Positions 25,668 to 35,398 of a stretch of 46,644 nucleotides of DNA are shown here, one piece after another. The notes under the pieces were generated by a model. It saw only the letters and a program-made list of their open reading frames with translations, was not told the origin of the DNA and searched no databases. Numbering within the stretch: position 1 is the stretch's first letter; every line of letters starts with the position of its first letter. The DNA comes from JAQVEB01 sp028698105 (GTDB taxonomy: Bacteria; Bacteroidota; Bacteroidia; Bacteroidales; Dysgonomonadaceae). A program made the translations under genes and the position numbers. Where the stretch lies: assembly GCA_964293155.1 (NCBI GenBank), contig CAXYYA010000029.1, forward strand, positions 1 through 46,644, read 5' to 3'.

Positions 25668-26342
25668 TTATTCGGCAAAGACCTCATGAAACATACCGAT
25701 GAGTTTGTTCTTCACGATTTCCATATCAACTTCGCCGACATTCAGTTCTTGTCGCATGGAAGTTACGCCCTTTTCCATAAACCCGCATGGATTGATAAGC
25801 GAAAAATACGACAGATCGGTATTTACATTTAACGCAAGGCCGTGCATGGTAACGAAACGACTGCTATGAACCCCTATCGCGCAAATCTTACGCGCCATTC
25901 GCGGGCGATCAATATCCAGCCAAACGCCTGTGGCTTTGGACATTCTTCCCGATTTTATTCCATATTCGCCCAACAGGCGAATAATAACTTCTTCCAGTTT
26001 CTGAATATACGTTTTCAGGCCGATACCAAACGCATCCAGGTCGAAAATCGGGTAAACAACCAACTGCCCCGGGCCATGATATGTGATATCGCCTCCCCTG
26101 TCGATGTGAAAATATTCAACGTCTTTTTCTTTGAGTAATTGTTCCGGTAAGAGCAGGTTATTTTCATTGCCGCTTTTTCCCAGCGTGATAACATGCGGAT
26201 GCTGGCACAATATTAATCGCTGAATGGTTTTTTCTTTGTTTGTTTTGCGATTAATTGTTTCGTTGAAAAGTTGTTGCTGTTTTTCCCACGCCTGAGCATA
26301 CGGGATGATCCCCCAATCTGTAATTTCGTCTATTTTTTGCAT
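25668..26342 (-). CDS. lipB: Octanoyl-[ACP]:protein octanoyltransferase
   Basis: Moves octanoyl from ACP to lipoyl domains, the first step of lipoate synthesis. At 224 aa from ATG 26342 (MQKIDEITDWG). Family motifs: RGGDITYHGPGQLVVYPI near 82-99, then catalytic Lys 152 (ARKICAIG) and Cys 186 (INPCG). The 15 upstream codons in the open frame are not family-like. lipA is not adjacent. Confidence 0.95.
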   Translation of the reverse strand: MQKIDEITDWGIIPYAQAWEKQQQLFNETINRKTNKEKTIQRLILCQHPHVITLGKSGNENNLLLPEQLLKEKDVEYFHIDRGGDITYHGPGQLVVYPIFDLDAFGIGLKTYIQKLEEVIIRLLGEYGIKSGRMSKATGVWLDIDRPRMARKICAIGVHSSRFVTMHGLALNVNTDLSYFSLINPCGFMEKGVTSMRQELNVGEVDMEIVKNKLIGMFHEVFAE

Positions 26343-26387
26343 AACGCAAAAATAAGCAAAAAGCAAAATACGAAAACGATAAAACAA

Positions 26388-26417
26388 AAAAAATACTCCA
26401 AAACCGGAGTATTTTTT
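26388..26417. terminator. Bidirectional-type terminator
   Basis: Perfect 12-bp stem AAAAAATACTCC (26388-26399) / GGAGTATTTTTT (26406-26417), 6-nt loop, with A and T tracts on both sides. It serves the minus-strand DUF4382 gene ending at 26444. Confidence 0.85.
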
Positions 26418-26443
26418 AAATAAAAGTAATAAAGTTATACTTT

Positions 26444-27328
26444 TTACTTGTGTAACGTAATTGTACCCAAATCGGTTATTTGTCCTTCAACAACCGGCAC
26501 TGCAGTGAGCAGAGAATCCAGATAACCCGTGGTGTCAACAGGAATTACAGTAAGCTCATAGCTTCCGTCTGCGAGTCCGGGGAATAAAAACTTGCCATCC
26601 ATTTCGGGTAGAGCAACCAATGTATCGGTATTTTTAACGAGTTGAACATGCGCAAGAGCTTCTGCCGGTCCAACATAACCTTTTATGGTTCCGCCATACG
26701 TATCGGCATAGGTGCGGATCACGGGTTTTAAAATGTATTTGCCGTTACCTGTTTTTACGATAGATCTGGCAGCATCGAAGTCAATCGTGAACTTATACAT
26801 CATGTCTGCCATCAGTGTTTCGTGCAAATTGAACTTTAAACCGCTGGTTTGTGCCGAAGGCGTTTTAACGGGATATTCTTTGCCATCAACCACTACGTAA
26901 CTGTCGGGGCCTAAAAGCAATCTTACCTGACTTATTTTACCTGCGGGAATTTCGCCACCGGCAAGCAAAACGGTTTTACCGTTTCTGTAATCGAGCAAGT
27001 TATAAAGTCCGGGATTTTGGATATTTACTTTAACCCATTCTACATCTTTAATACCATCGTCGTCAAGATCACCGTCTTTTTCGCTGTCATCGTAATAGCC
27101 GGAGCCATCACCGTCCTCATAAAATTCGTTTCCCACGCCCACTGATACTCCCTGAATATCAATGTAAACGGCGTCGTATTCCATTGAAGGTGCATCTGTT
27201 AGTTTAAATTGTATTTGTGCCTTGCCATCCGATATTGTTTTGTCTTCACTCGTACAACTTATTCCAACAAACAGCATTAGCATAACTGCCAATACAGGAT
27301 AAATTTTCTTCATAAGTTTTGTTTTCAT
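26444..27328 (-). CDS. DUF4382 lipoprotein (first copy)
   Basis: Function unknown. 294 aa with lipobox ISC (Cys about 25); the start may be five codons downstream (MKKIYPV). The DUF4382 domain begins AQIQFKLTDAPSMEYDAVYIDIQGVSV. An acidic insert DGDGSGYYDDSEKDGDLDDD (about 72-91) resembles a calcium-binding loop. A C-terminal carboxypeptidase-regulatory-like beta domain follows (GKFLFPGLADGSYELTVIPVD). Probably surface or periplasmic. It is a paralogue of the next gene upstream (27568). Confidence 0.82.
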   Translation of the reverse strand: MKTKLMKKIYPVLAVMLMLFVGISCTSEDKTISDGKAQIQFKLTDAPSMEYDAVYIDIQGVSVGVGNEFYEDGDGSGYYDDSEKDGDLDDDGIKDVEWVKVNIQNPGLYNLLDYRNGKTVLLAGGEIPAGKISQVRLLLGPDSYVVVDGKEYPVKTPSAQTSGLKFNLHETLMADMMYKFTIDFDAARSIVKTGNGKYILKPVIRTYADTYGGTIKGYVGPAEALAHVQLVKNTDTLVALPEMDGKFLFPGLADGSYELTVIPVDTTGYLDSLLTAVPVVEGQITDLGTITLHK

Positions 27329-27567
27329 CTTGTTTTGATTTTTAAAAGTTTCTGATTGAAACTTATTTCGATCTTATTTCTCTATCGAACTAAATTAATT
27401 TCTACACTAAAAACAGGTTTTAATCTTGTAAAGTTTACGGTATCGCGTTAAAATAGCCGAAAAAATAATGAAATCAATAAAAGAATTTAATGCTTAATGA
27501 TCCCGTTAGTGACTGTGTATGAGGGATTCAGCTCAGTGAAAATAATTTTTCTGTAACAAATACTCGT

Positions 27568-28359
27568 TTACTTAACTACCCTAAGTGGAATATTGAGGAT
27601 TGTTGTTTTACCGTCGAAAATCGTATCGGTGAACACGGTATCTTTGTAGAGCCTGAGAGAATCCGGAATGACGTGTATTTTCCATATTCCCGGTTTTAAA
27701 CCCGAAAAAAGAAACGAACCGTTTGAAGGAATTGAAAAAACACTGTCATTGTCGAGCTTGATTTTAACCAACGACGGCATTTGAGCCGGCGTTACGGTGC
27801 CTTTGAATTTCCCGCCGAAAGTTTCGTCATAAACCCTCACATGAGGCAAAAAATAATAATTGTTGTCCTTCACAAATACCGATTGCAGCACGTCAAAATC
27901 CAGCATAATGCTGCCGATGACATAGGGTTGAAGTTTTATATCGGTATCAAAAACAAACCCGTCTTTGTATTCCTCTGGAATGGTTAAGTTGATTGTTGTG
28001 TCGGATGTGATCGAATTATCGCTACCGAATTTTAACCTGACTTGCTTAACGATTTTCGGAGAAGCATATTCGTCCACAATCTGTTTAGACGATCCGTTGG
28101 AAAATTCAAATAAATTATATGTGCCACCCTTAAACTCGGTTGTCATCCAATTATCCGCTGCCCGATCCGCCGAATCAACCGCATTGATTTCAACCGATAA
28201 CAGGTTGATGTTGAATTTTGTAGAGGTGGAACTTGTTGTGCCTGTTATCTTCACTCTCAGACGTGCGGCATTTTCACTCGGATCATTCTTATTACATCCC
28301 GACGCGAGAACGAAAACAAGGATTAACAGGCAAGCTATGTTATTTTTCATCATAACCAT
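27568..28359 (-). CDS. DUF4382 lipoprotein (second copy)
   Basis: Function unknown. 263 aa, lipobox ASGC; the start could be the third ATG (MKNN, 28350). It has the same architecture as the neighbour at 26444: DUF4382 domain (ARLRVKITGTTSSTSTKFNINLLSVEINAV; TYNLFEFSNGS) followed by a beta-sandwich (GSFLFSGLKPGIWKIHVIPD). It lacks the acidic insert. The 239-bp gap to the other copy suggests separate transcription; a -7 box precedes it. Likely a diverged tandem duplication. Confidence 0.8.
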   Translation of the reverse strand: MVMMKNNIACLLILVFVLASGCNKNDPSENAARLRVKITGTTSSTSTKFNINLLSVEINAVDSADRAADNWMTTEFKGGTYNLFEFSNGSSKQIVDEYASPKIVKQVRLKFGSDNSITSDTTINLTIPEEYKDGFVFDTDIKLQPYVIGSIMLDFDVLQSVFVKDNNYYFLPHVRVYDETFGGKFKGTVTPAQMPSLVKIKLDNDSVFSIPSNGSFLFSGLKPGIWKIHVIPDSLRLYKDTVFTDTIFDGKTTILNIPLRVVK

Positions 28360-28376
28360 TTCTTAGTTTCAGAGAA

Positions 28377-28384
28377 CAAAGATA
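28377..28384 (-). promoter_or_regulatory. Putative DUF4382 promoter (-7 box)
   Basis: Minus-strand TATCTTTG about 18 nt before the annotated start of the second DUF4382 gene, which favours the internal ATG at 28350. Confidence 0.45.
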
Positions 28385-28519
28385 ACCAATAATCTACATT
28401 TATTTATAACGGAAGTTTAATGTTTCCAAAAATTAATCAAATGATTAAAATAAATAATTAAAACATTTGTTTAATAGAATTGAATCTACTTTCTTTGCAT
28501 TATTAAATTTTCAAACACT

Positions 28520-29107
28520 ATGGAAGAATTGTCCACCGAACAAAAAATTATTGCAGCAGCCCGATCTGTTTTTACAAAAAAAGGGTTTGCAGGAGCGCGC
28601 ACACGCGATATTGCAGAAGAAGCCGGCATTAATCTGGCCTTGCTGAATTACTATTTCGGCAGCAAGGAAAATTTGTTCAAAATAGTCATCAAGGAGAAAT
28701 TTGAACAGCTCTTTGGAATGATTAGCCCTATACTTTCTGACGAAAGTGTGCCGTTGGGCACAAAAATAAAGACACTGGTGGACAATTACACCAAATTGCT
28801 GAAAGAAAACGAGGAATTACCCATTTTCATTTTGAACGAATTATCCGTTAACGGACATATTTTTGATGAACTGTTGCAATACGCTCGACAAATATCGCAA
28901 CCTGTTCTGGAAAAGCAACTTAAAAATAACGGCATGACGTTATCGGTACCCAATTTCATCATGAATATCATCAGTTTGACTATTTTTCCGTTCACCGCTA
29001 AACCTTTATTCGTTTCAGCGGGATTGATCACCATAGAAAATTATACTGATTTTCTGAATGAAAGAAGAGATAATATCCCTGACTGGATTATGAAATTATC
29101 AAAATAA
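28520..29107 (+). CDS. TetR-family regulator of the efflux operon
   Basis: A 195-residue TetR-type repressor. N-terminal HTH: KIIAAARSVFTKKGFAGARTRDIAEEAGINLALLNYYFGSKENLF (about 8-53); the rest is a helical ligand domain. First gene of a seven-gene cluster, 8 nt before the TolC gene, so it probably controls its own operon in response to an exported compound (inference). Confidence 0.93.
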   Translation: MEELSTEQKIIAAARSVFTKKGFAGARTRDIAEEAGINLALLNYYFGSKENLFKIVIKEKFEQLFGMISPILSDESVPLGTKIKTLVDNYTKLLKENEELPIFILNELSVNGHIFDELLQYARQISQPVLEKQLKNNGMTLSVPNFIMNIISLTIFPFTAKPLFVSAGLITIENYTDFLNERRDNIPDWIMKLSK

Positions 29108-29115
29108 CACCCGAT

Positions 29116-30390
29116 ATGACACCATCCAAACTAATCATAACCGCATTTGCTTTATTGGCAGCCTTCTCCGTGAGCGCGCAAATATTGACGATAGAAGCAT
29201 GCCAACAAAAAGCAGCCGAACACTACCCCGCTATCGCGCGGTTCGATGTAATTGAAAAGACCAAAAATTTTAATCTGGCGAATGCCAACACGGCATACCT
29301 GCCCCAACTGTCGTTGGGAGCGCAGGCCACCTGGCAATCGGATGTTACGAAGATTGATCTGAAACTTCCCGAAAATTTTCCCCCACTCGATATACCCGTG
29401 CCCGACAAAGACCAGTATAAAGTTACGGCCGAGGTAAATCAGGTGATTTGGGACGGCGGAAAAATTGCGGCGCAGAAGAAAAGTATCGTCGCCAACGCCG
29501 AGGTGGAGAAACAAAAGCTCGAAACCGAGGCCTACGCGCTTCGCGAACGGGTAAATAACCTGTATTTCGGCATCTTGCTACTCAACGAACAGTTAGACCA
29601 ACAATCCATTCTCGAAAAAGAATTGCAGCGCAATTACGATAAAGTGCAAAGTTACATCACAAACGGCGTGGCCAACGAAGCCGATCTGAGCGCGGTGAAA
29701 GTGGAACAGTTGAAAGCAGGACAACAACGCATTCAGATGGAGTCGGCACGCGAAGCGTACATTAAAATGCTCTCGGTGCTCACAGGGGAGAAAATCGAAT
29801 CGGGCACCACGTTTGCGAAACCGCCTGTTCCGGAAACCACGGCCTCGCCGGTGATCAACCGCCCCGAATTGCGCATGTTCGATGCGCAGCAAACGTTGCT
29901 GGAGTCGCAAAAAGGGCAACTCAAGGCAAAGATTATGCCTATGCTCGGCGCATTTGCGCAAGGCGGTTACGGTAAACCCGCGCTTAACATGTTCGATAAC
30001 AAGTTTGCGCCGTTTTTCATTGGCGGTGTGCGCTTATCGTGGAATTTCGGCAATCTCTATACCTATTCCAACGAAAAAAAGAATATTGATTTGCAGCAAA
30101 CCGCACTCAATTCGCAACGCGAAACGTTTTTATACAACCTGAACACGCAAATTCCGCAGCAGCAAATAGAAATAGAAAAATATCGTAAAACAATGAAAGA
30201 TGATGACGAGATCATCCGCTTACGCAAACTGATTCGTGAAGCTGCCGAAGCCAAAGTGGAAAACGGCACCATGACGGTATCGGATATGTTACAGGAAGTA
30301 ACGGCCGAAGAAGCTGTCAAGCAAGCTAAAACGTTGCACCAAATACAGTATCTGATGTCTGTTTACAATTTAAAATACACAACAAATTAA
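29116..30390 (+). CDS. TolC-family outer membrane efflux protein
   Basis: Outer-membrane channel of a tripartite exporter. 424 aa, signal peptide 1-21 (VSAQ), then TolC-type alpha-helical repeats (about 25-215 and 240-424) with typical ALRERVNNLYFGILLLNEQL and LNTQIPQQQIEIEKYRKTMKD helices. It is the outer part for the HlyD-type adaptor (next gene) and ABC-2 pump. Confidence 0.93.
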   Translation: MTPSKLIITAFALLAAFSVSAQILTIEACQQKAAEHYPAIARFDVIEKTKNFNLANANTAYLPQLSLGAQATWQSDVTKIDLKLPENFPPLDIPVPDKDQYKVTAEVNQVIWDGGKIAAQKKSIVANAEVEKQKLETEAYALRERVNNLYFGILLLNEQLDQQSILEKELQRNYDKVQSYITNGVANEADLSAVKVEQLKAGQQRIQMESAREAYIKMLSVLTGEKIESGTTFAKPPVPETTASPVINRPELRMFDAQQTLLESQKGQLKAKIMPMLGAFAQGGYGKPALNMFDNKFAPFFIGGVRLSWNFGNLYTYSNEKKNIDLQQTALNSQRETFLYNLNTQIPQQQIEIEKYRKTMKDDDEIIRLRKLIREAAEAKVENGTMTVSDMLQEVTAEEAVKQAKTLHQIQYLMSVYNLKYTTN

Positions 30391-30407
30391 TTCACATACA
30401 GTTAGTT

Positions 30408-31304
30408 ATGAAACAAATTTATTTAATTTTCTTCGGAGTAGCGGCATTGGCGTTTGCGTCTTGTTCCCATGGAAATGGCGAGTACGATGCTTCCGGCGCT
30501 TTCGAAGCAACCGAGATCATCGTGTCGTCCGAAGCGAACGGAAAAATCGAACGTTTTGACGTAACCGAAGGGCAACAACTGCAACAGGGACAACAAGTAG
30601 GCGCCATTGACAGCACACAACTTTATCTGCAAATGATGAGTTTGAGAACCAACGCACGCGGTGTTCGCGCCCAGGCTCCGAACATCAACACCCAGACAGC
30701 CGCGATTGAAGAACAAATACAAACCCTGCAACGCGAACGCGAGCGCACGCAAAACCTTATCAAAGCCAATGCAGCAAACCGCAAACAACTGGACGATATT
30801 AACGCTCAAATTGATGTGTTGCAAAAACAATTATCGGCGCAAACCTCGTCGCTGCAAAAAAGCAGCGCCAGCATTTCGGCACAAAGTTCGTCCATTGATA
30901 TTCAGGCGGCTCAATTGCAGGACCGGCTCGATAAGTGCAGAATAACGAGTCCAATTTCGGGAACAGTGCTCAACAAATATGCCGAACAAGGAGAGCTGGC
31001 CGGTATGGGCACACCTCTTTTTAAAATTGCCGATACGCAGCACATGTTTTTGCGCGCGTATGTTACCAACGACCAGTTGGCGCAGTTGAAATTAGGCGAC
31101 ACTGTGAAAGTGCTCACAGATGCGGGTGACGGAAGCATGAAACCGTATAACGGCACAATTAGTTGGATATCCGATAAATCCGAATTCACGCCCAAAACCA
31201 TTCAAACGAAAAATGAACGTGCCAACCTGGTTTACGCGATAAAAATTGCCGTAAAAAACGACGGTTTCCTCAAAATCGGCATGTACGGCGAAGTGAAGTT
31301 TTAG
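30408..31304 (+). CDS. HlyD/YbhG-like efflux adaptor lipoprotein
   Basis: Periplasmic adaptor linking the inner-membrane pump to TolC. 298 aa, lipobox FASC with Cys 19, so membrane-anchored by lipid. Split biotinyl-lipoyl halves (IERFDVTEGQQLQQGQQVGAID near 45-65; ITSPISGTVLNKYAEQGELAGMG near 180-205) flank a coiled-coil hairpin (about 85-175). It ends with a beta-barrel KIGMYGEVKF. Corresponds to YbhG of the E. coli YbhGFSR exporter. Confidence 0.92.
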   Translation: MKQIYLIFFGVAALAFASCSHGNGEYDASGAFEATEIIVSSEANGKIERFDVTEGQQLQQGQQVGAIDSTQLYLQMMSLRTNARGVRAQAPNINTQTAAIEEQIQTLQRERERTQNLIKANAANRKQLDDINAQIDVLQKQLSAQTSSLQKSSASISAQSSSIDIQAAQLQDRLDKCRITSPISGTVLNKYAEQGELAGMGTPLFKIADTQHMFLRAYVTNDQLAQLKLGDTVKVLTDAGDGSMKPYNGTISWISDKSEFTPKTIQTKNERANLVYAIKIAVKNDGFLKIGMYGEVKF

Positions 31305-31335
31305 TTCTGGTTTTTGTTGCACAAATAACGCGCAG

Positions 31336-32259
31336 ATGATTACAGTTGACAACCTCCGAAAAAATTATTTCTCCGATAAATCGGGAAAGTTTGCCGGCAT
31401 AGGAAAAGAAAACGGTTTGTCGTTTGAAGTAAACGATGGTGAAGTGTTCGGCGTTATCGGCCCCGATGGCGCCGGAAAAACCACGCTGTTTCGCATCCTC
31501 GCATCGCTGTTGCTTCCCGATAGCGGCTCCGCTACAATGAACGGGATTGACGTGGTGAAAAACTACAAACAAATCCGCAGGATCATCGGATATATGCCGG
31601 GCCGCTTCTCGCTGTATCAGGATTTGAGCGTAGAAGAAAACCTTCGGTTTTTCGCAACGGTTTTCAACACCACCATCGAAGAAAATTACGATTTGATCAA
31701 AGATATTTATCAACAGATCGAACCGTTCAAAACGCGTCGCGCAGGGGCTTTGTCGGGTGGCATGAAACAAAAGCTGGCATTGAGTTGCGCGCTCATACAC
31801 AAACCCGATGTACTGATCCTGGATGAACCCACAACCGGCGTTGACCCCGTTTCCAGAAAAGAGTTTTGGGATATGTTGAAGCGATTGAAAGAGCAAGGAA
31901 TAATTATTTTAGTATCAACGGCTTACATGGATGAGGCCAGTCGCTGCGACCGCATCGCGCTCATGCGCGACGGGCAGTTTATTGCCACCGACACGCCGCA
32001 GGGAATCATTGATGCTTACGCCGAAACATTGTGGGCGGTGCAAACCGAGAATATGTCCACCTCGCTAAATGACTTGCGTTCGTGCTCAGAAGTGTTGTCC
32101 TGTTTCGCTTTCGGCGACAAGCATCACATCACCGTTGAACACGGCTTTACGAAGGAAGAATTGTCCGGTTTTCTGAAAGAAAAAGGATATCGTAATGTGA
32201 AGATAGAGGCGATCAGCCCGTCGGTGGAAGACTGTTTTATGGCGTTAACAAAAGATTGA
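31336..32259 (+). CDS. ABC transporter ATP-binding protein (first)
   Basis: 307-residue ATPase of the ABC-2 exporter. Walker A GPDGAGKTT (42-50), signature LSGGMKQKL (139-147), Walker B VLILDEPTTGVDP (159-171), and an extra C-terminal domain (about 230-307) typical of drug/lipid ABC-2 ATPases. It corresponds to the N-terminal half of E. coli YbhF, which is a fusion of two ATPases; here the halves are separate genes. Confidence 0.94.
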   Translation: MITVDNLRKNYFSDKSGKFAGIGKENGLSFEVNDGEVFGVIGPDGAGKTTLFRILASLLLPDSGSATMNGIDVVKNYKQIRRIIGYMPGRFSLYQDLSVEENLRFFATVFNTTIEENYDLIKDIYQQIEPFKTRRAGALSGGMKQKLALSCALIHKPDVLILDEPTTGVDPVSRKEFWDMLKRLKEQGIIILVSTAYMDEASRCDRIALMRDGQFIATDTPQGIIDAYAETLWAVQTENMSTSLNDLRSCSEVLSCFAFGDKHHITVEHGFTKEELSGFLKEKGYRNVKIEAISPSVEDCFMALTKD

Positions 32260-32281
32260 GCACGACTAAAGAATAACCAGA

Positions 32282-33025
32282 ATGAGTAACAACGATGTAA
32301 TTAAAGTATCGGGACTGACGAAAAAATTCGGACATTTCACCGCCGTAGATCATATATCCTTCGATGTAAAAGAAGGCGAAATCTTCGGTTTCCTTGGCGC
32401 TAACGGGGCGGGCAAAACCACGGCTATTCAAATGTTGTGCGGCATCAGCAAACCCACAGCCGGCAAAGGAACCGTGGCCGGATACGATATTTTGCGGGAA
32501 AACGAAAAAATAAAGCGAAACATCGGTTATATGAGTCAGAAATTTTCGTTGTACGAAGACTTGCGCGTGTGGGAAAACATCCGCCTTTTCGGCGGCATTT
32601 ACGGATTGAACGACAAGCAAATCGCCGACAAGACCGAAGAACTGCTCACCCGTTTGAAATTTGAGGATCAACGAAATGCGATGGTGCGCTCTCTCCCACT
32701 CGGCTGGAAACAAAAACTGGCGTTTTCGGTAGCTATTTTTCACACGCCGAAAATTGTATTTCTCGACGAGCCTACCGGCGGAGTTGACCCGGCTATGCGG
32801 CGTCAATTTTGGGAAATGATCTACGAGGCTGCCGATCAGGGCATAACGGTTTTCGTCACCACACACTACATGGACGAAGCCGAATATTGCAATCGCGTTT
32901 CCATCATGGTTGACGGCCGTATAGACGCACTGGATTCACCTTCAGCACTTAAACAACAATACGACGCAGTGAACATGGATCAGGTTTTCAGAAAATTAGC
33001 CAGAAAATCAACGCGGGCAGAATGA
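32282..33025 (+). CDS. ABC transporter ATP-binding protein (second)
   Basis: 247 aa. Walker A GANGAGKTT (39-47) and Walker B IVFLDEPTGGVDP are intact, but the signature reads LPLGWKQKL (138-146) in place of LSGG. This is the version seen in the C-terminal half of YbhF-type proteins, so the ATPase dimer probably has one canonical and one non-canonical site. Located 22 nt after the first ATPase. Confidence 0.93.
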   Translation: MSNNDVIKVSGLTKKFGHFTAVDHISFDVKEGEIFGFLGANGAGKTTAIQMLCGISKPTAGKGTVAGYDILRENEKIKRNIGYMSQKFSLYEDLRVWENIRLFGGIYGLNDKQIADKTEELLTRLKFEDQRNAMVRSLPLGWKQKLAFSVAIFHTPKIVFLDEPTGGVDPAMRRQFWEMIYEAADQGITVFVTTHYMDEAEYCNRVSIMVDGRIDALDSPSALKQQYDAVNMDQVFRKLARKSTRAE

Positions 33026-33078
33026 TAAAAGTAATTGAGTCTAATGTCTGATAGTCTTGGTTCTAAAAATCTATAAGA

Positions 33079-34185
33079 ATGAAACAATTTTTCGCATTCG
33101 TAAAAAAAGAATTCTACCACATACTCCGCGATGGCAGAACCATGCTCATTTTATTGGGAATGCCCGTGGTACAGATACTTCTTTTTGGTTTTGCCATTAA
33201 TATGGATGTGCAGCACATTCGCACGGCGGTTTACGATCCTTCGCAGGACGAAACATCGCGTCAAATCGTGCAACGCATAACCGCCAATCCGTATTTCGAT
33301 ATGCAGGGCGAGGTATATTCCATGCAGGAAATTCAGGATTTGTTGCGACGAGGCGATATTGACATGGCCGTTGTTTTCGATGAAGCGTTTCAGACGAATC
33401 TGGTTCACTCGGGCAAATCGCAAATTCAAATCATTACGGATGCTTCCGATCCCAATTTGGGGACGATTTCAACCAATTATGTACTGGCGATCATCGGTCA
33501 ATACCAGCAGGAAATGATGGGCTTAACCGGCATTCCGTATCAAATTGATATAAAAAGTAAATTACTGTACAATCCCGAAATGATCTCGGCCTACACGTTT
33601 GTTCCGGGAATTATGGGGCTCGTGCTTATGATCATTTGCGCCATCATGACCTCGATTTCCATCGTACGTGAAAAAGAACGCGGCACCATGGAGGTGCTGC
33701 TCGCATCGCCGTTGCGTCCGGCAACCGTGCTTATCTCCAAAACGATACCTTACCTGACTTTATCGTTCGTAAATCTGATCAGTATTTTGTTGTTGGCAGT
33801 TTTCGTATTGCATGTTCCTATTCAGGGGAATTTGCTGTTGCTCATCGCGGTATCCATCTTGTTTATTTTTCTGGCGCTGGCACTCGGATTACTGATTTCC
33901 ACGCTCGTAAGAACACAGGTTACGGCTATTCTGATAGCAGGATTGGGATTAATGATGCCCACGCTTATCCTTTCGGGTATGATTTTCCCGATCGGAAACA
34001 TGCCGCAGCCGTTACAATGGCTTTCTGCGCTGGTTCCGGCACGATGGTATATCGCCGCTGTAAAAAAGATCATGATCGAAGGATTGGGTTTCATATACGT
34101 GATAAAAGAAGTGAGCATACTTGTCGGTATGAGTGTTTTCCTGATCGTATTCAGTATTTTCAACATTAAAACCCGTTTGGAATGA
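33079..34185 (+). CDS. ABC-2 permease (YbhS-like)
   Basis: 368-residue inner-membrane subunit: one N-terminal TM helix (about 20-40), a large periplasmic domain (40-175), then five TM helices (about 178-365). ABC-2 signature region: REKERGTMEVLLASPLRPATVLISKTIPYL. Its stop overlaps the start of the next permease by 4 nt, indicating coupled translation and a heterodimeric pump. Confidence 0.93.
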   Translation: MKQFFAFVKKEFYHILRDGRTMLILLGMPVVQILLFGFAINMDVQHIRTAVYDPSQDETSRQIVQRITANPYFDMQGEVYSMQEIQDLLRRGDIDMAVVFDEAFQTNLVHSGKSQIQIITDASDPNLGTISTNYVLAIIGQYQQEMMGLTGIPYQIDIKSKLLYNPEMISAYTFVPGIMGLVLMIICAIMTSISIVREKERGTMEVLLASPLRPATVLISKTIPYLTLSFVNLISILLLAVFVLHVPIQGNLLLLIAVSILFIFLALALGLLISTLVRTQVTAILIAGLGLMMPTLILSGMIFPIGNMPQPLQWLSALVPARWYIAAVKKIMIEGLGFIYVIKEVSILVGMSVFLIVFSIFNIKTRLE

Positions 34186-35300
34186 GCGTAATTAAATATT
34201 TGATAGAGAAAGAGTTTAAACAAACCTTGCGCAACGCAATTATACCAAAGATGATTGTGGGCTATCCCGTAATGGTGTTGCTTATTTTTCCCTGGGCAAT
34301 TAATTTCGAGGTGAAAAACATCAAAATTGATATCGTAGATAACAGCAAAAGCTCCTATTCGCAACGGTTGATCAACAAAGTAGATGCATCTACATATTTT
34401 ATTATCAACAATGTTCCGGCAAGTTATCCGGAAGCTTTTAACGATATTGAAAAAGGCAAGGCCGACATTATTCTCGAAATACCATCTTCTTTTGATAAGG
34501 ATCTGGTGAAAGAAAAAAAATCCGATGTGCGCATCTCGGCCAATGCCGTAAACAGCACGCAGGGATTGCTCGGAAACACATATCTGACACAGATTGTAAA
34601 TAATTTTTCGCAGGAAATTCGCGGCGAATTATATCCAGCTTCCCAAAAAGCGCGCGTTCCACAAATTGAAATCGTTCCCGATTACCGGTACAATAAGTCG
34701 CTCGATTACAAAATATTCATGCTTCCGGCCTTTATCGTGCTCATCGTAACGCTCATTTGCGGAATTTTACCGTCGTTGAATATTGTTACCGAAAAAGAAA
34801 CCGGCACCATTCAGCAGATAAACACAACGCCGGTAAGTAAATTCAGTTTCATTTTGGCAAAACTCATTCCCTATTGGATTATCGGAATTATCATCCTCAC
34901 GATTTCATTTTTCATGGTCTGGCTCGTTTACGGGCTTTTGCCGTCGGGAGGCTATGGAACACTGTATATTGCGTCAATCGTTTTTATTATCGGCGTTTCG
35001 GGATTTGGAATTATCATTTCAAATTATTCCGATACATTGCAACAATCCATGTTCCTTATTTTGTTTTTCATTCTCATTATCATTTTATTAAGCGGACTCT
35101 TCACCCCTATTTCGGGAATGCCGGCGTGGGCTCAGGCAATCGCTTACGGCAACCCGCTCACGTATTTCATGGAAATCATGCGCTTGGTTTATCTCAAAGG
35201 CAGTTCGTTGACCGATGTACTGAAACCGTTGGGTATCCTGGGTTTGTTCATGTTGTTTTTAAACTCGTGGGCGGTGGTCAGTTACCGGAAAAGAGGATAA
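34182..35300 (+). CDS. ABC-2 permease (YbhR-like)
   Basis: 372-residue partner of the preceding permease with the same topology: TM1 about 23-43, periplasmic domain, then a C-terminal membrane bundle; EKETGTIQQINTTPVSKFSFILAKLIPYW is the ABC-2 coupling segment. Last gene of the efflux operon. Substrate unknown; YbhFSR relatives export cationic drugs or contribute to Na+/H+ exchange. Confidence 0.93.
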   Translation: MSVIKYLIEKEFKQTLRNAIIPKMIVGYPVMVLLIFPWAINFEVKNIKIDIVDNSKSSYSQRLINKVDASTYFIINNVPASYPEAFNDIEKGKADIILEIPSSFDKDLVKEKKSDVRISANAVNSTQGLLGNTYLTQIVNNFSQEIRGELYPASQKARVPQIEIVPDYRYNKSLDYKIFMLPAFIVLIVTLICGILPSLNIVTEKETGTIQQINTTPVSKFSFILAKLIPYWIIGIIILTISFFMVWLVYGLLPSGGYGTLYIASIVFIIGVSGFGIIISNYSDTLQQSMFLILFFILIIILLSGLFTPISGMPAWAQAIAYGNPLTYFMEIMRLVYLKGSSLTDVLKPLGILGLFMLFLNSWAVVSYRKRG

Positions 35301-35362
35301 TGTTGGAGACCCGCGAACACTAAATTTTTATCGGTTATCGCACAAGGTTCAACAAATTTGTC

Positions 35363-35370
35363 TAAATTTG
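35363..35370 (+). promoter_or_regulatory. Putative cotH-like promoter (-7 box)
   Basis: TAAATTTG matches TAnnTTTG, 29 nt before the CotH gene. A palindrome ACAAATTTGT (35352-35361) abuts it. Confidence 0.4.
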
Positions 35371-35398
35371 TGAAAACTAATCCAAACGTTTCGCGATC

